Of a DNA stretch of 64,000 nucleotides, positions 45,037 to 54,629 are shown piece by piece (within the stretch, counting starts at the first letter, position 1; each line of letters opens with the position of its first letter). A program made the position numbers and the translations under genes. Location: the NCBI GenBank assembly GCA_041397525.1, contig JAWKWL010000003.1:62001-126000 (forward strand), given 5' to 3'. The notes below the pieces were generated by a model. That model saw only the letters and a list, made by a program, of their open reading frames with translations. It did no database searches and was not told where the DNA came from. This DNA is from BOKV01 sp041397525 (lineage in GTDB: Bacteria; Pseudomonadota; Alphaproteobacteria; Rhizobiales; Rhizobiaceae).

Positions 45037-45756
45037 GTGGCGACGATCAGAGACAAGATCTATGCGGAATTGATTTCGTCAATTCTGGGCGGGAACATGC
45101 AGGCGGGTCAGCCCTTTCCTACGGAAGCTGAACTGTGCGAGCGCTTTCAGGTCTCGCGCACCACTGTGCGTGCCGCGCTCAAGATGCTGCGAAAGGCGAA
45201 CCTTCTCGATTCATTCCAGGGTTCGGGCAATTATGTGATTGGTCTCCTGCCAGGCGAGTTCGGGCGGTTTTCCGGACATTTCCAGAAAGGCAGGCTCCAG
45301 GACTGGTTCGCAATTCGCCGCGCCCTGGAGGCCGATTGGGCCTATGCAGCAGCTTTGGATCGCGACGACTCCCAACTCAAGGCCATGCGCACCATTCTGT
45401 CGAAGATGGAGGCGTTGGTTCCTGACAATCCACTGGCGATTGTTGAGTACCGCAGGCTGGATATAGACCTCCACACAACGATCTCAGCCGTTTCCGGCAA
45501 TCGGCTTGCGGATGCAATGGTCCGCCTCGTATCGCCGATGATCATGAGCCCGCTACCCTACGAAATGGATCTGGTTTCGGTCTATCCCGGCGAAGCGGAA
45601 AAAGCCATGGTCCGTCACCGCGCCATCGTGGAAGCCATTGCCGAGCGGGATGCGGGGGCCGCGCATTTTCAGATGCGTGAACATGTTGACGAGGTTTTCG
45701 AAGTCGCAAAGAGCGCAATCAATGCATCCAGGCTGAAAAACAGCGGCGGGAATTGA
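45037..45756 (+). CDS. GntR family transcriptional regulator (FCD type)
   Basis: A 239-residue regulator. The winged helix-turn-helix is at about 8-70, with FPTEAELCERFQVSRTTVRAALKML, and the C-terminal all-helical FCD ligand domain covers about 85-225, with metal-site-like residues in RRLDIDLHTTIS and VRHRAIVEAI. The start is GTG with GGGGGAG three bases upstream. It stands alone, converging on rmuC, so its targets are not evident; FCD regulators often sense organic or sugar acids. Confidence 0.88.
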   Translation: MATIRDKIYAELISSILGGNMQAGQPFPTEAELCERFQVSRTTVRAALKMLRKANLLDSFQGSGNYVIGLLPGEFGRFSGHFQKGRLQDWFAIRRALEADWAYAAALDRDDSQLKAMRTILSKMEALVPDNPLAIVEYRRLDIDLHTTISAVSGNRLADAMVRLVSPMIMSPLPYEMDLVSVYPGEAEKAMVRHRAIVEAIAERDAGAAHFQMREHVDEVFEVAKSAINASRLKNSGGN

Positions 45757-45760
45757 GCCT

Positions 45761-46996
45761 CTATTCAACGGCCTTCAGCTTGGGCTTTCCGGCTTCCAAT
45801 TGCCGTACATCCTCGAAATCAAGTTCGGCTATCCGCGTGCCGCGCCGGGTCACCTTGTCAGCCGAAGTCACGATCTGCTCGACATCCTTCTGGGCCAGGG
45901 TGAAATGCGCGGAGAGCTTGCGCACCCGCTCATCAAGCCGGGTAACATCTTCCATCAGCCGGATCACCTCGCCTTGGATGAGATGGGCCTGTTCGCGCAT
46001 ACGTGTATCTTTCAGCACTGACTGGATCACCTGGATTGAAAGCATCAGCAGGGACGGGGACACGATCACCACCCGCGAACGGTGCGCGCGTTGCACAATA
46101 CCTTCGAAATTCTCGTGGATATCCGCAAAGATCGATTCAGACGGAACAAACATGAATGCCGTGTCCTGGGTCTCACCCTGAACCAGGTATTTCTCGGATA
46201 TGGCCTTGATGTGAATTTCAACATCACGGCGGAATTGCTGTGCCGCCAGTTTCTTCTCGTCTGGCGTGTCACCGCGGCGAATGGCATTCCACGCTTCCAG
46301 CGGAAATTTTGCGTCGATCACCAGCGCTGGCGAATCATTGGGCATGAAAATAAGGCAGTCCGGGCGAGCACCATTTGAAAGCGTGGCCTGAAATGCGTAA
46401 GCGCCGCGCGGCAAGCCATCCTCGACAATTGCCGCCATCCGCGCTTCGCCAAACGCGCCGCGCGTCTGTTTGTTGGCAAGAATGTTCTGCAATTCCACCA
46501 CCTGCCCGGTCAGGGCAGTGATGTTGTTTTGCGCACTGTCGATGACCGCCAGCCTCTCCTGGAGTTTTGCCAGGCTTTCTTGCGTTGATTTCGTGGTCTG
46601 CGTGATCGATTCACCGAGCCTTCCCGACATGTTGGCAAGCCGCTCGTCAACCAGCCGCATCATGTCGCCTTGCCGGGTCGAGAAAATTTCGCTCAATGTT
46701 GCCATCCGTCCGGTGAGCTCGTTCTGGCTTGCCACCAGTTCGGCCATCCGCATCTCCGCTTCGCGTTGCTGCTCCATGGCGGTGGCGCGCTCGGCGGCAA
46801 GCCTTTGCCCGTTCCGGAAAGCGACAATGATCCTGACCAGCAAGAAGGCCATGACCGCCGCGACCACGCCAAGCAGGACCATGCCAAGCGTGATGTCGCG
46901 GTTGCCAATGCGAAACATCGTATTGGCCAATAGCTGTTCTAACGGGAAAGCGGTTTGGGGCATGAGTGCACAATAGGTGATTCTCGCGTCCGACAT
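45761..46996 (-). CDS. rmuC: DNA recombination protein RmuC
   Basis: A 411-residue membrane-anchored protein. A transmembrane helix (about 38-62) is followed by a long coiled coil (about 65-170) and the nuclease-like RmuC domain, with TRGAFGEARMAAIVEDGLP, LVIDAKFPLEAW and AFMFVPSESIFADI. RmuC limits DNA inversion or rearrangement. ATGs at 46996, 46963 and 46918 lack good ribosome-binding sites, so the exact start is open. Confidence 0.9.
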   Translation of the reverse strand: MSDARITYCALMPQTAFPLEQLLANTMFRIGNRDITLGMVLLGVVAAVMAFLLVRIIVAFRNGQRLAAERATAMEQQREAEMRMAELVASQNELTGRMATLSEIFSTRQGDMMRLVDERLANMSGRLGESITQTTKSTQESLAKLQERLAVIDSAQNNITALTGQVVELQNILANKQTRGAFGEARMAAIVEDGLPRGAYAFQATLSNGARPDCLIFMPNDSPALVIDAKFPLEAWNAIRRGDTPDEKKLAAQQFRRDVEIHIKAISEKYLVQGETQDTAFMFVPSESIFADIHENFEGIVQRAHRSRVVIVSPSLLMLSIQVIQSVLKDTRMREQAHLIQGEVIRLMEDVTRLDERVRKLSAHFTLAQKDVEQIVTSADKVTRRGTRIAELDFEDVRQLEAGKPKLKAVE

Positions 46997-47108
46997 AAGA
47001 ACAAAACAGGAATAATTTCCCTGTCGGCCCGCCAGAAGGACTGCCAGCCTTGACCCGCCCCACTGCTTTTCATATCTGAAACAAGCTTCATGATTTCAAA
47101 GGCAGGAC

Positions 47109-47702
47109 ATGGCGATCAAGCCCATCATCCAGATTCCCGATCCGGTATTGCGCCAGGTATCAAAGCCGGTGGAGCGCATCGATTCCGATTTGCTCAAGCT
47201 GCTCGATAGCATGCTGGAGACGATGTATGACGCGCCGGGTATCGGGCTTGCCGGCATCCAAGTTGGAGAACCCTTGCGGATCGTGACGGTCGACGTTGCC
47301 CGTCGTTCGCGCAGGGACGAGGAAAATGACGGTAAGCCTGCACGGGGTCCCGATGACGATGACGGCAATGATGGTCGCGATCCGATATTCCTGATCAATC
47401 CGGAGGTGGTTTCACTGTCGGATGAACCATCCGTTTACGAGGAGGGCTGTCTTTCCATCCCGGAATATTACGCCGAGGTCGAGCGTCCGGCTGCCTGCGT
47501 GGTGCGTTATCTCGACCGGGACGGCAAGCAGCAGGAACTGAAGGCTGACGGCCTGCTTTCCACATGCCTCCAGCATGAGATCGATCATCTCGATGGAAAA
47601 TTGTTCATCGATCACATATCCAAGCTGAAGCGGGACATGGTCATTCGCAAATTCACCAAGATCGCCCGCAACAAGCCCGCGCCAAAACGCATGGTCGGGT
47701 AA
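47109..47702 (+). CDS. def: Peptide deformylase
   Basis: A 197-residue metalloenzyme that removes the formyl group from nascent proteins. The three motifs are intact: GIGLAGIQVG (44-53), EEGCLS (111-116, ligand C114) and QHEIDHLDG (155-163, ligands H156 and H160, general base E157). An unusual charged insertion sits at about 66-92 (Arg-rich, then DDDDGNDGRD) between the first two motifs. It leads the def-fmt-truA unit. Confidence 0.96.
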   Translation: MAIKPIIQIPDPVLRQVSKPVERIDSDLLKLLDSMLETMYDAPGIGLAGIQVGEPLRIVTVDVARRSRRDEENDGKPARGPDDDDGNDGRDPIFLINPEVVSLSDEPSVYEEGCLSIPEYYAEVERPAACVVRYLDRDGKQQELKADGLLSTCLQHEIDHLDGKLFIDHISKLKRDMVIRKFTKIARNKPAPKRMVG

Positions 47703-47739
47703 TCCGCTCGGCAGAAGCATCAACCCGATCGGAACTGGA

Positions 47740-48678
47740 ATGAGCCTGCGCATTATCTTCATGGGAACGCCTGATTTTTCCGTTCCCGCATTGCTGGCAT
47801 TGGCCGGTTCCGGCCATGAGATCGTGGCCTGTTACACACAACCGCCGCGCCCGGCCGGTCGCGGAATGGAACTGCGCAAGTCGGCTGTGCAGATCGCCGC
47901 CGAGAACCTTGGCATTGCGGTTTTGCATCCGCAGTCGCTGCGCGGGCCAAACGAACAAGGCGAGTTTCGAGATTTCAACGCCGATGTCGCAGTGGTCGTT
48001 GCCTATGGCCTGATATTGCCGCAGGCGGTATTGTCTGCGCCACGACTGGGCTGTTACAACATCCACGCCTCCCTGCTGCCGCGCTGGCGCGGTGCGGCCC
48101 CGATACAGCGCGCAATCATGGCTGGCGACACTGAAACCGGCGTTACCATCATGAAGATGGATCAGGGGCTCGATACTGGCGACATGGCGATCCGTGAGGC
48201 AATGACAATCGCGCCGGACATGACCTTCAGCCAGTTGCATGACGCGCTTTCCGAACTTGGAAGCGAAATGATACTTCGCACAATGTCTGCACTTGAGACG
48301 GGTGAACTTGCACTTGAGCCGCAGCCATCGCATGGGGTGAGCTATGCAGCGAAGATCGACAAGGCAGAAAGCCGCATCGACTGGTCGCAGCCGGCTGAAA
48401 CCGTCCACAATCTCATCCGTGCAATGTCGCCATTTCCGGGTGCATGGTGCGAGATGGAGTTTCAAGGCAAGCCGGAGCGGGTAAAGATGTTGGCCTCCTC
48501 GCTATGCGATATGTCAACATCTGCCTCCGCAGGAACCGTGCTTGACGAGCAACTGGCAATCGCCTGTGGCAAAGGCGCGGTGCGCATTACACGCTTGCAG
48601 CGCGCCGGAAAGCAGCCTTGTGACGCGAATGTCTTTCTCGCCGGAAACCGGATCGCGCCCGGCTCGAGCTTCACCTGA
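47740..48678 (+). CDS. fmt: Methionyl-tRNA formyltransferase
   Basis: A 312-residue enzyme that formylates initiator Met-tRNA. The catalytic region has N107 and H109 in CYNIHASLLPRWRGAAPI and D145 in MDQGLDTGDM; the C-terminal tRNA-binding domain follows about residue 205. It works as a pair with def just upstream. Its stop overlaps the truA start (TGATG). Confidence 0.96.
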   Translation: MSLRIIFMGTPDFSVPALLALAGSGHEIVACYTQPPRPAGRGMELRKSAVQIAAENLGIAVLHPQSLRGPNEQGEFRDFNADVAVVVAYGLILPQAVLSAPRLGCYNIHASLLPRWRGAAPIQRAIMAGDTETGVTIMKMDQGLDTGDMAIREAMTIAPDMTFSQLHDALSELGSEMILRTMSALETGELALEPQPSHGVSYAAKIDKAESRIDWSQPAETVHNLIRAMSPFPGAWCEMEFQGKPERVKMLASSLCDMSTSASAGTVLDEQLAIACGKGAVRITRLQRAGKQPCDANVFLAGNRIAPGSSFT

Positions 48679-49430
48679 TGCCGCGCTATCGCCTCACAAT
48701 CGAATATGACGGCACACAATATTTCGGCTGGCAGCGCCAGGCCGGGATGATGACGGTGCAGCAGGCGATCGAGGAAGCGGTTTTCGAGTTTGCCCGCCAT
48801 GAGGTCACCTTGTTCGGTGCCGGGCGGACCGACACAGGCGTTCATGCGCTGGGCCAGGTCGCCCATATTGATCTTGAACATGAATGGCGCGCCGAAAAGG
48901 TTTCCGAGGCGCTGAACGGCATTCTCAAATTCGCCGATCACCGCATCGCCGTTCTGGATTGCCAGTGGGTTGACGACAGCTTTGATGCCCGGTTTTCCGC
49001 GATCCGCAGGCACTATCGCTATCGCATTGTCAACCGCTGGGCCAATCTGACGATAGATCGCGACAGGGCCTGGCATGTGAAGAAGGAACTGGACGTGGAA
49101 GCCATGCATGAAGCTGCACAGGTTCTGGTTGGCCACTACGACTTCACCACATTCCGCTCGATCAATTGCCAGGCCAAATCACCTGTGAAAACGCTGGAAG
49201 CCCTCGATGTCAGGCGGTGCGGTCCCCAGGAAATCGAAGTCATCGCGCGCTCGCGCTCATTCCTGCATAACCAGGTCCGTTCCATGGTCGGGTCGCTGAA
49301 ACTCGTGGGTGACGGAAAATGGAATGCGGGCGATCTTGAGGCAGCGCGCGATGCGCTCGACCGAAAGGCCTGTGGCCCCGTCGCTCCCGCCTGCGGATTG
49401 TATCTGACGCATGTGGATTATTCCGGCTGA
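48678..49430 (+). CDS. truA: tRNA pseudouridine(38-40) synthase
   Basis: A 250-residue pseudouridine synthase acting on the tRNA anticodon arm. The catalytic D52 lies in GAGRTDTGVHA (47-57), and FSAIRRHYRYRI and the C-terminal SRSFLHNQVRSMVG are also conserved. It overlaps fmt by one base. Confidence 0.95.
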   Translation: MPRYRLTIEYDGTQYFGWQRQAGMMTVQQAIEEAVFEFARHEVTLFGAGRTDTGVHALGQVAHIDLEHEWRAEKVSEALNGILKFADHRIAVLDCQWVDDSFDARFSAIRRHYRYRIVNRWANLTIDRDRAWHVKKELDVEAMHEAAQVLVGHYDFTTFRSINCQAKSPVKTLEALDVRRCGPQEIEVIARSRSFLHNQVRSMVGSLKLVGDGKWNAGDLEAARDALDRKACGPVAPACGLYLTHVDYSG

Positions 49431-49513
49431 CCTGGTGAGAATTCGATATTGTGATCTCAACCCGCAGGCCCCACCTGCTATCAACAAGGGATTGTGGTCC
49501 TGGAGGGATTTGG

Positions 49514-50656
49514 ATGGCATCTTCGACAAGTGCATTTGCGGGATCGCTCGACACAGCCGAAGACTTTTCGCTCGCCTTTGAGGAGGCGTCCTTCGCTCCC
49601 GTCCCCGGTGACTGGTTTGTTGCTGTTTCCGATGTGGTCGGTTCACGCAAGGCGATTGCCGCAGGGCGTTACAAGGCCGTCAACATGGCGGGCGTGGCAA
49701 TGATTTCCGCAGTCATGAACGCGCTTGCCACCCGTGACATTCCATTCGTGTTTGGCGGTGATGGTGCTGCCCTCGCAATCGCTCCGCAGGAGCACGACGC
49801 AGTTGCTGAAGCGATGGCAAGAACGGCGACCTTTGCTGCAGAGGAGCTGGATCTTGACCTCCGGCTGGCAATCGTCCCGGTGTCGAAAATTCGCGCTGAC
49901 GGGTTTGATGTCCGGGTAAAACCGGTTCGGCTTTCGCCCGCGGTCGTCAATTTTGCCTTCAATGGCGGCGGCGTCTCGCATGCCGAAAAACTGATGAAGG
50001 CCGGTGAGTTTCACATCGAACGGGCAGCTGCAGGTGAACGCCCCGACCTTGAAGGCCTGTCCTGCCGCTGGACACCGGTAAGCGAAGCCGGGCGCAACAT
50101 TGTTTCGCTGATCGTCGAGCCAGGGCATGCGGCAGGCCCGGATGGATTTGCAATGATTGCCCGCGAATTGCTGGCCATTGGCAATGACGGCCATGAACAA
50201 TCCAACCCGATGCCAAAAGACGGGCCTGGATTCACCTGGCCACCGCAGGGACTTGAATACGAAGCGCGCGCCAGCAAGGGGACCAAACCGTTGGCGGCGC
50301 AAAAGCGCCTGCTCTACATGGTCACCCTCATAGCCTGGCTGCTGGACAAGACCGGTATCCGGATCGGCGGATTTGACCCCGCTCGCTACAAGAAATTCAC
50401 GTCGCTCAACACCGATTTTCGGAAGGTTCAGGACGGCTTGCGCATGACCGTTTCCTTGTCTCCAACGGGCCTGGCGCAATTGAAGGACAGGCTTGAGACT
50501 TTGCGCTCCCAAAGGCAGATCCGTTACGGCATTTGCGTTCAGGAAAGCGCGGTGCTCACCTGCTATGTGCCATCAATCCTGGAGGATTCGCACATGCATT
50601 TTCTTGATGGTGCAGGCGGCGGCTATGCAGAAGCCGCCACCAACATGCGAGATTGA
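49514..50656 (+). CDS. DUF3095 family protein, nucleotide-cyclase-like
   Basis: A 380-residue protein of the DUF3095 family. The N-terminal part resembles a class III nucleotidyl cyclase core: D40 in AVSDVVGSRKAI and D83 in FGGDGAAL are placed like the two metal-binding aspartates. A middle region of mixed content and a C-terminal part (about 255-370, YMVTLIAWLLDKTGIRIGGFD) follow. I know of no tested function. The ATG at 49514 has GGAGGG six bases upstream. It follows truA by about 80 bases and converges on the PPOX gene, one base apart. Confidence 0.82.
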   Translation: MASSTSAFAGSLDTAEDFSLAFEEASFAPVPGDWFVAVSDVVGSRKAIAAGRYKAVNMAGVAMISAVMNALATRDIPFVFGGDGAALAIAPQEHDAVAEAMARTATFAAEELDLDLRLAIVPVSKIRADGFDVRVKPVRLSPAVVNFAFNGGGVSHAEKLMKAGEFHIERAAAGERPDLEGLSCRWTPVSEAGRNIVSLIVEPGHAAGPDGFAMIARELLAIGNDGHEQSNPMPKDGPGFTWPPQGLEYEARASKGTKPLAAQKRLLYMVTLIAWLLDKTGIRIGGFDPARYKKFTSLNTDFRKVQDGLRMTVSLSPTGLAQLKDRLETLRSQRQIRYGICVQESAVLTCYVPSILEDSHMHFLDGAGGGYAEAATNMRD

Positions 50657-50657
50657 C

Positions 50658-51269
50658 CTACCACAATGTTGAAAGTGCCCGGCCTTCCCATTCGCGGTCA
50701 TATTCGTCACCACCGACGCGACCTTCGCTTAGCGTTGCCAATATTTTTCCCGGGCTGGGCAGTCCGGAACTGTCGGTCCACTGTTCTGGCTCCCATAGAT
50801 GCGAGCGAACGATTGCCCTGCCGCACTGGAAATAGACAGCTTCAGTCCGGATGACGATAACCGAGCGTGGTGCCTTGCCCTCCACACCGAAGCTGGCGCA
50901 CAACTGCGTATCAAGTGTCACTTTCGCTGTACCATTGACCCGAAGGCAATTCTTCGACCCCGGAACCATGAACATAAGGGCTATCTGTGGGTTTCGCACG
51001 ATATTGCGCAGCGAATCGGTTCGGTTGTTGCCGCGCCGGTCCGGCATCAACAAGGTCCTGTCATCAAGTACACGGACGAAGCCGGCTTTGTCGCCTCGCG
51101 GTGAGCAATCCATGCCCTCCGGACCTGTGGTTGCCAGTGCGCAAAATGGCGATGCCTCAACAAAGGCGCGGTATTGCGGGATCAGGCCAACCGTTTCCTT
51201 TGCCAGCGACGTTTCGCCCGGCTGTCCGTACACCGCCTCAAGCGCTTCAAGGCTTGCCACGTAATCCAT
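50658..51269 (-). CDS. Pyridoxamine 5'-phosphate oxidase-like FMN-binding protein
   Basis: A 203-residue split-barrel flavoprotein of the PPOX superfamily. The core FCALATTGPEGMDCSPRGDKAGFVRVLDD is the typical FMN-domain start, followed by RRGNNRTDSLRNIVRNPQIALMFMVPG. Such proteins are FMN- or F420/haem-type reductases of uncertain substrate. The ATG at 51269 has GAGGG eight bases upstream; an ATG at 51284 overlapping the dapE stop is possible. Confidence 0.85.
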   Translation of the reverse strand: MDYVASLEALEAVYGQPGETSLAKETVGLIPQYRAFVEASPFCALATTGPEGMDCSPRGDKAGFVRVLDDRTLLMPDRRGNNRTDSLRNIVRNPQIALMFMVPGSKNCLRVNGTAKVTLDTQLCASFGVEGKAPRSVIVIRTEAVYFQCGRAIVRSHLWEPEQWTDSSGLPSPGKILATLSEGRVGGDEYDREWEGRALSTLW

Positions 51270-51280
51270 GCTGCAGTCCC

Positions 51281-52480
51281 TCATTGCGTCCGGTCGAACC
51301 AGTCCCCGATAAAGCGTTCATAGATCCTCGTCAGGCTGTCGAGATCCCCAAGTTCCACATGCTCGTCTATCTGGTGCATGGTCTGGCCGACCAGACCGAA
51401 CTCCACCACAGGGCAATAATCCTTGATGAAACGCGCATCCGATGTGCCGCCACCGGTGGAGAGCTCCGGATGTCTTCCTGTTTCTGCCCCGATTGCCTTG
51501 CCCAGCGCCCCGATCAGCCGGTCGTCGCGTGTGAGGAATACCGGGCTCACGCGACCGACCCATTCAACATGAAACCGGACCGGATCGGCTCGACCCGTGC
51601 GAAGCTTGCCAATGCGCGCCGCCGCATCGAGGCGGCGCACTATCTCCGCCTTGAGCGTCTCGCCACTCCACAGATCATTGAAGCGGACATTGAAGGCGGC
51701 TCCCGTTTCGCCCGGAATGACATTGGTGGCAGCATTCCCGGTATCGATCGAAGTGACTTGCAGATTGGTGGGCTGGAAGAGGTCCGTTCCCTCGTCAAAA
51801 GGTTCGCCGATCAGACCGGAGATCAAGTCGGTCATCGCATGAACCGGATTGTCCGCAAGATGTGGATAGGCCGAATGGCCCTGAACTCCGGTTACGGTGA
51901 TGCGGCCCGAAAGCGAGCCGCGCCGACCGTTCTTGATGGCATCGCCAATCGCGTTCGGGTTGGATGGTTCGCCAACAATGGCTGCATCCCATTTCTCGCC
52001 CCTGTCTGCGGCCCATTGCAACAGTTTGTCGGTACCGTTGATCGACGGCCCTTCTTCGTCGCCGGTGATGAGCAGCGATATCGAGCCTGCCGGTTTGCCA
52101 TGTCGGGCGATATGCGCCTCGATTGCGGCTATGAAGCAGGCAATTCCGCCTTTCATGTCCACTGCCCCCCTGCCGAAGAGCTTGCCGTCCCTGACCTCGC
52201 CCGAGAACGGCGGCAGGCTCCACGCGGTCTCCGGCCCCGGAGGAACCACGTCCGTATGGCCGGCAAACATCAGATGCGGGCCTTCGCTGCCGAGCCGCGC
52301 ATAGAGGTTTTCAACGTCAGGCGTTCCGGCTTCACTGAAGACGGGACGCTCGACGGAAAAACCCAGCGGTTGCAGGATCGCCTGCAAGGTGGTGAGTGCA
52401 CCGCCTTCGTCGGGCGTGACTGAAGGGCAGCGAATGAGATCGCGCAGGATTTGTGCGGGTCTGGAAAGTTCTTTGCTCAT
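51281..52480 (-). CDS. dapE: Succinyl-diaminopimelate desuccinylase
   Basis: A 399-residue M20 family zinc hydrolase of the lysine/diaminopimelate pathway. Metal and catalytic residues: H75 and D77 (AGHTDVVPPG), D108 (VDMKGG), E142/E143 (GDEEG) and a C-terminal His in TMHQIDEHV. The dimerisation domain is at about 190-300. dapD, which makes the preceding pathway step, lies just upstream on the same strand with two small genes between. Confidence 0.94.
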   Translation of the reverse strand: MSKELSRPAQILRDLIRCPSVTPDEGGALTTLQAILQPLGFSVERPVFSEAGTPDVENLYARLGSEGPHLMFAGHTDVVPPGPETAWSLPPFSGEVRDGKLFGRGAVDMKGGIACFIAAIEAHIARHGKPAGSISLLITGDEEGPSINGTDKLLQWAADRGEKWDAAIVGEPSNPNAIGDAIKNGRRGSLSGRITVTGVQGHSAYPHLADNPVHAMTDLISGLIGEPFDEGTDLFQPTNLQVTSIDTGNAATNVIPGETGAAFNVRFNDLWSGETLKAEIVRRLDAAARIGKLRTGRADPVRFHVEWVGRVSPVFLTRDDRLIGALGKAIGAETGRHPELSTGGGTSDARFIKDYCPVVEFGLVGQTMHQIDEHVELGDLDSLTRIYERFIGDWFDRTQ

Positions 52481-52522
52481 GCCACAGCAATATTGCGGCA
52501 GGCAGAGCCGGTCAATTGGCGG

Positions 52523-53230
52523 TCAGGCCTTCTTTCGCACAGTTGCCTTGTCTGGCTCGATCAGCATGATCTTTTGCCAGATCTTGCGGCTCAGATTGGA
52601 GCCAAGTCCCTCGACATCGTTGACCGCTTCGACCACCTGCGGGTCCGGCACGGCTTGCGCGTAGAGTGCGGCAAGCTTGCCGGTGATAGCCAGCATTTCC
52701 GAACAATAGTCGAGATAGCGCGAGAGGTCAGCCTTCGAAAGCGTACGAACCGGCGAGGAGGCTGTACGATTGATCCCGGATACGGGGTCCTTGGTCAGTT
52801 GGTGCATGTCGATGATGTGGATCAGCGAACGCAGCGGGTGCAGCCCGTCCAGGACCTTGCGTTGCTTGATGCGTTCCTCTGCCTTGTAAAGCGTGATGAA
52901 CCCGATGCCTCCCAGAACCAGCATGTTGATGGAGGCTTCGATGCCTTGCACGAAATCGAAGCCGTCAGAGCCGACCCTGTCGAAGGAGAGAAAGGTTCCC
53001 ACAAAGGCAAAGACCAGCGCCCCGCCGACCATGGTCGCTATCACCAGTGCCCTGAGCCACCAGATTGGCCTTGAAAGATCTTCGGCATTGGATTTGGCGT
53101 CACGGGCAATGGCCACAAGTTCGGAGCCGACCCGGGCCAGTCCTGATTGTGGAAAGCGCTCGGCAATACGCGCGGAGATCGTCTCGGCGGTCGCAATGAT
53201 CTTGTCCGGATTGAGCGTACGGTATGGCAT
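52523..53230 (-). CDS. Hypothetical membrane protein with two transmembrane helices
   Basis: A 235-residue protein that I do not recognise as a named family. It has a soluble N-terminus (1-58), two membrane helices (about 60-82 and 100-116) and a helical cytoplasmic C-terminus (about 117-235) ending in a Lys/Arg-rich tail. The start MPYRTLNPDK lacks a strong ribosome-binding site; a longer frame from 53299 would overlap the DUF805 gene. It lies in the dapD-dapE interval and is probably cotranscribed. Confidence 0.75.
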   Translation of the reverse strand: MPYRTLNPDKIIATAETISARIAERFPQSGLARVGSELVAIARDAKSNAEDLSRPIWWLRALVIATMVGGALVFAFVGTFLSFDRVGSDGFDFVQGIEASINMLVLGGIGFITLYKAEERIKQRKVLDGLHPLRSLIHIIDMHQLTKDPVSGINRTASSPVRTLSKADLSRYLDYCSEMLAITGKLAALYAQAVPDPQVVEAVNDVEGLGSNLSRKIWQKIMLIEPDKATVRKKA

Positions 53231-53267
53231 GGGCGAACCATGCACGAAAACCCTTGCAGAAAGGTTT

Positions 53268-53654
53268 TCAGCCGGCGTCTGGAAAGGGTGGAGGGCCATG
53301 CCGGTTCGTGCCCTGCCACGATGGGGTTGCCATCAACAGCATCACGGCAATCATGTTTATCCAGGGCGCAAACAGGAAAATGGCGAGCCAGACCGGACGG
53401 TTGATATCATTGAGCCGCTTGATGCTGAGTGCGAGCATGGACCAGGCCGAAACCGGACACAGTGCAAGAAACGCCAGCCCCCAGAATACGGTCGCCGCTT
53501 CATTGCCCTGCACCTGCAGGATCTGGGCAATCACGATGCCGAAAATCGGCAACATGAAAATCATTCCCAGAATGTAGCTCTGTCGTGCAATCCTGCCGGA
53601 AAAGCCGAACAGAGCCCACATCACGGTCGGTTTGGGCAGTTCGTCCTGGCTCAT
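53268..53654 (-). CDS. DUF805 family membrane protein
   Basis: A 128-residue inner-membrane protein. It begins LFGFSGRIARQSYILGMIF, typical of DUF805, and has three hydrophobic segments (about 25-45, 55-78, 88-108) with the conserved IKRLNDINRPVWLA between the last two. The function is unknown. It follows dapD by six bases. Confidence 0.85.
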   Translation of the reverse strand: MSQDELPKPTVMWALFGFSGRIARQSYILGMIFMLPIFGIVIAQILQVQGNEAATVFWGLAFLALCPVSAWSMLALSIKRLNDINRPVWLAIFLFAPWINMIAVMLLMATPSWQGTNRHGPPPFPDAG

Positions 53655-53660
53655 TGCAAC

Positions 53661-54515
53661 TCAGTCCCGCAACAATTCGTTGATGCCGGTCTTCGAGCGC
53701 GTCTTCTCATCGACGGTCTTGACGATGACCGCGCAATAGAGCGACGGGCCAGGTTCGCCATTGGGGAAGGGCTTGCCGGGAAGCGAGCCTGCAACGACCA
53801 CCGAATAGGGCGGCACTTCGCCATAGCTGACCTCGCCCGTTGCCCGGTTGACGATTTTCGTTGACTGGCCAATGAAGACGCCCATTCCAAGCACCGATCC
53901 TTCGCGGATGATGCAGCCCTCGACGACCTCGGAACGCGCACCAATAAAGCAGTTGTCTTCAATGATGGTGGGGCCTGCCTGCATTGGCTCCAGAACACCG
54001 CCAATGCCGACGCCGCCGGAAAGATGCACATTCTTGCCGATCTGTGCGCAGGAACCGACTGTCGCCCAGCCATCCACCATCGAGCCTTCATCGACATAGG
54101 CACCCAGATTGACGAAGGACGGCATCAGAACGACATTCTTGCCAATATACGCAGAGTGGCGGACAATCGAGCCTGGAACTGCGCGAAAGCCCGCGGCGCG
54201 GAACTGGTTTTCTCCCCAGCCCTCGAATTTTGACGGCACCTTGTCCCACCATGCCGACTTGCCATTGCCGCCGCCAATCACTGCCATGTCATTGAGCCGG
54301 AAAGACAAGAGAACAGCCTTTTTCAGCCATTGATGCACGGTCCATTTGCCATCGGCTTCGCGGCTGGCAACGCGCGCCTTTCCGCTGTCCAGCAGACCAA
54401 GTGCTGTATCAACAGCGTCGCGTATCTCGCCCTTGGTCGAGACGTTCACCGCATCGCGATTGTCAAATGCAGCTTCGATTACCTTTTCGAGATCGCCATG
54501 CGCCGTCTTGGACAT
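53661..54515 (-). CDS. dapD: Tetrahydrodipicolinate N-succinyltransferase
   Basis: A 284-residue hexapeptide-repeat transferase, committing tetrahydrodipicolinate to the succinylase branch of lysine synthesis. The left-handed beta-helix begins about residue 100 (SAYIGKNVVLMPSFVNLGAYVD) and includes the isoleucine-patch repeats GSCAQIGKNVHLSGGVGIGGV. The ATG at 54515 has AGGAG eight bases upstream. Confidence 0.96.
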   Translation of the reverse strand: MSKTAHGDLEKVIEAAFDNRDAVNVSTKGEIRDAVDTALGLLDSGKARVASREADGKWTVHQWLKKAVLLSFRLNDMAVIGGGNGKSAWWDKVPSKFEGWGENQFRAAGFRAVPGSIVRHSAYIGKNVVLMPSFVNLGAYVDEGSMVDGWATVGSCAQIGKNVHLSGGVGIGGVLEPMQAGPTIIEDNCFIGARSEVVEGCIIREGSVLGMGVFIGQSTKIVNRATGEVSYGEVPPYSVVVAGSLPGKPFPNGEPGPSLYCAVIVKTVDEKTRSKTGINELLRD

Positions 54516-54629
54516 TTCTTTACTCCTGCCTGTCACAACAGTTGATCTAGGGGAAGCGGTTGTTCACGTCAATTCGCTTCCGGGGCATGTTCGGCTGCCA
54601 GTGCATGCAATCAGGTGAATGGGGAAATA

